Made by a program: the position numbers and the translations under genes. The notes beneath the pieces were generated by a model. The model had not been told where the DNA came from, did no database searches, and saw only the letters and a list, made by a program, of their open reading frames with translations. A stretch of 38,164 bases of DNA, taken from Gammaproteobacteria bacterium (lineage in GTDB: Bacteria; Pseudomonadota; Gammaproteobacteria; Pseudomonadales; Azotimanducaceae). This document shows positions 36,939 to 38,164 of this stretch, piece after piece (position 1 is the first letter of the stretch; each line of letters opens with the position of its first letter). The DNA is taken from contig VXSY01000097.1 of the NCBI GenBank assembly GCA_009837725.1, forward strand, positions 7,050 through 45,213, given 5' to 3'.

Positions 36939-38164
36939 AAAGCTGCGCTCCTGGAGGCGCCTCGCGAAGTTGGCCGAACGCGGCGTCGCTTCGGAGGGTG
37001 GGCGTCTCGCCCTCTCTCGCGCCGCCAGCAGCGCCACGGTGCGTTCTCTTGGCGTTCGTGTGGGCCCGCTTTTGGTGGAACTTTCCCGCCAAGGCATCGG
37101 CAAGGAGACATTGGCCGCACTTGTCGAACTCGCGCAAGAAAGCCAACTGCCGGACGCGGTGGAGGCGCAGTTTCGCGGCGATCGGATCAACGCCACCGAA
37201 GACCGTGCCGTTCTTCACACGGCTCTCAGAGCCCCAGCGGCCGCCCGCCCCGCCAGCGTTGCCGACGAGATCGAGCGCGAGCAGCGGCGGATGCTCGACT
37301 TTGCCGAAGCTTTGCGAAGCGGCCGCCGCGTGGGCTGCACCGGCCGGCCCATTCGCACGTTGGTGCACGTCGGCATCGGCGGCTCGCATCTCGGTCCGCA
37401 CCTCGTCTGCGAAGCGCTCGCAAGCCCACCGGGTCGGCTACCGCCGGACATCCGCTTCCTCGCCAACATCGATGGCCATGCCGCCGCGACAACTCTCGCC
37501 GGGCTTGATCCCGAAACGACGTTCTTCGCCGTGGTCTCGAAGAGCTTCGGCACCGAGGAAACCCTCGCCAATGCGGCTGCGGCGCGCAGTTGGCTCCTCG
37601 AACGCACCTTGCAGCCCAAGGCGCTAGTGCACCATTTCGCCGCCATCACCGCGAACGTCGAGGCGGCGCGCGAGTTCGGCATCGCCCCGGACACGTGCTT
37701 TCCCATGTCGGACTCGGTGGGCGGTCGCTTTTCGGTTTGGTCCGCCGTCGGTTTGCCGGTGGCCGCGCGAATCGGTCGCCAGGGCTTTGTCGACTTTCTC
37801 GGCGGCGCGCATCGAATGGACCGCCATTTCCGCAGCGCGCCGGTGGAACGCAACGCGCCCATGCTGCTTGCCTTGGTGGGCCTCCTGAATGCGAACTTTC
37901 GTGGCGCATCGAGCCATGCCGTGCTCGCCTACGACGGGCGCCTGCGTCGACTGCCCGACTACCTCCAGCAATTGGAGATGGAGAGCAACGGCAAGTCCGT
38001 GCGCACCGATGGCGAGGCCAGCGCCGTTCACACCGCGCCGGTGATTTGGGGCGGCGAGGAGACGAACGGCCAGCACGCCTTCCACCAACTGCTCCACCAA
38101 GGCACGCGGACGGTGAGTGCCGATCTCGTGGCCGTCGTGAACCCGGCCCACCGCCACTTGGAAC
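36922..38164 (+). CDS. pgi: Glucose-6-phosphate isomerase, 5' part
   Basis: Interconverts glucose 6-phosphate and fructose 6-phosphate. The frame has no ATG; it is open from TTG 36922, inside the panC 3' end, and runs off the window at 38164 (414 codons). Family blocks in order are DRINATEDRAVLHTALR, HVGIGGSHLGPHLVCEAL, ANIDGHAAATTLAGLDPE, VVSKSFGTEETLANA, SVGGRFSVWSAVGL, GGAHRMDRHF, the catalytic MESNGKSVRTDG (Glu) and TNGQHAFHQLLHQGT (His). The last catalytic Lys would lie beyond the edge. The TTG start is provisional. panC-pgi adjacency is known in other gammaproteobacteria. Confidence 0.93.
   Translation, partial: MPSPPEKLRSWRRLAKLAERGVASEGGRLALSRAASSATVRSLGVRVGPLLVELSRQGIGKETLAALVELAQESQLPDAVEAQFRGDRINATEDRAVLHTALRAPAAARPASVADEIEREQRRMLDFAEALRSGRRVGCTGRPIRTLVHVGIGGSHLGPHLVCEALASPPGRLPPDIRFLANIDGHAAATTLAGLDPETTFFAVVSKSFGTEETLANAAAARSWLLERTLQPKALVHHFAAITANVEAAREFGIAPDTCFPMSDSVGGRFSVWSAVGLPVAARIGRQGFVDFLGGAHRMDRHFRSAPVERNAPMLLALVGLLNANFRGASSHAVLAYDGRLRRLPDYLQQLEMESNGKSVRTDGEASAVHTAPVIWGGEETNGQHAFHQLLHQGTRTVSADLVAVVNPAHRHLE

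Overview
The window is GC-rich and reads as the replication-origin region of a gammaproteobacterial chromosome. The order atpHFEB-atpI / parB-parA-rsmG-mnmG / mnmE-yidC-yidD-rnpA-rpmH / oriC / dnaA-dnaN-recF-gyrB is the classical ori block. The next stretch (plsC-gmhB-tag-trkH-trkA-rsmB-fmt-def-dprA-purE-tsaC-aroE) resembles the ori-proximal order I recall from Pseudomonas-type genomes, but is compacted: no glyQS, LysM gene, purK or hemF. I cannot name a genus; an uncultured lineage is possible but is only inferred.

Layout. 30-2721 (minus): ATP synthase genes delta, b, c, a and I, with a good sigma70-type promoter at 2860-2888; atpA would lie just left of the window. 2989-7281 (minus): parB, parA, rsmG and mnmG, translationally coupled or nearly so. 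7363-9051 (plus): an accessory amidase with a possible Tat signal. 9264-13265 (minus): mnmE, yidC, yidD, rnpA, rpmH. 13266-13871: oriC with two DnaA boxes. 13872-20207 (plus): dnaA, dnaN, recF, gyrB. recF carries two parS sites for the ParAB system encoded 13 kb away. 20396-21654 (minus): plsC, gmhB. 21729-22286 (plus): tag, overlapping trkH tail to tail. 22271-28141 (minus): trkH, trkA (potassium uptake), then rsmB, fmt, def (16S rRNA methylation, initiator formylation and deformylation). 28245-31120 (plus): dprA, purE, tsaC, aroE. 31117-34550 (plus): SURF1, ctaA, ctaB and SCO1, a cytochrome c oxidase / heme A assembly operon without oxidase structural genes. 34550-35956: an EgtB-like sulfoxide synthase with no egtD beside it. 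36087-38164: panC and the 5' part of pgi.

The most unusual signal is a set of short palindromic elements, several of which sit inside housekeeping genes and are translated. One family (B, about 50 bp) occurs three times, in SURF1 and twice in EgtB, each time in a different reading frame. A second family (A, about 50-60 bp) occurs in intergenic gaps and also in the N-terminus of yidD. A third palindrome sits in an extra segment of aroE. A 119-bp MITE-like element with 11-bp inverted ends fills the egtB-panC gap. This resembles the Rickettsia palindromic element phenomenon. It is the best candidate here for something not described in this lineage.

Start codons are often GTG or TTG, commonly inside GTGA/ATGA overlaps with the upstream stop, so many 5' ends below are judged from family alignment and ribosome-binding sites. 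No rRNA, tRNA, CRISPR array, riboswitch or complete insertion sequence was seen.
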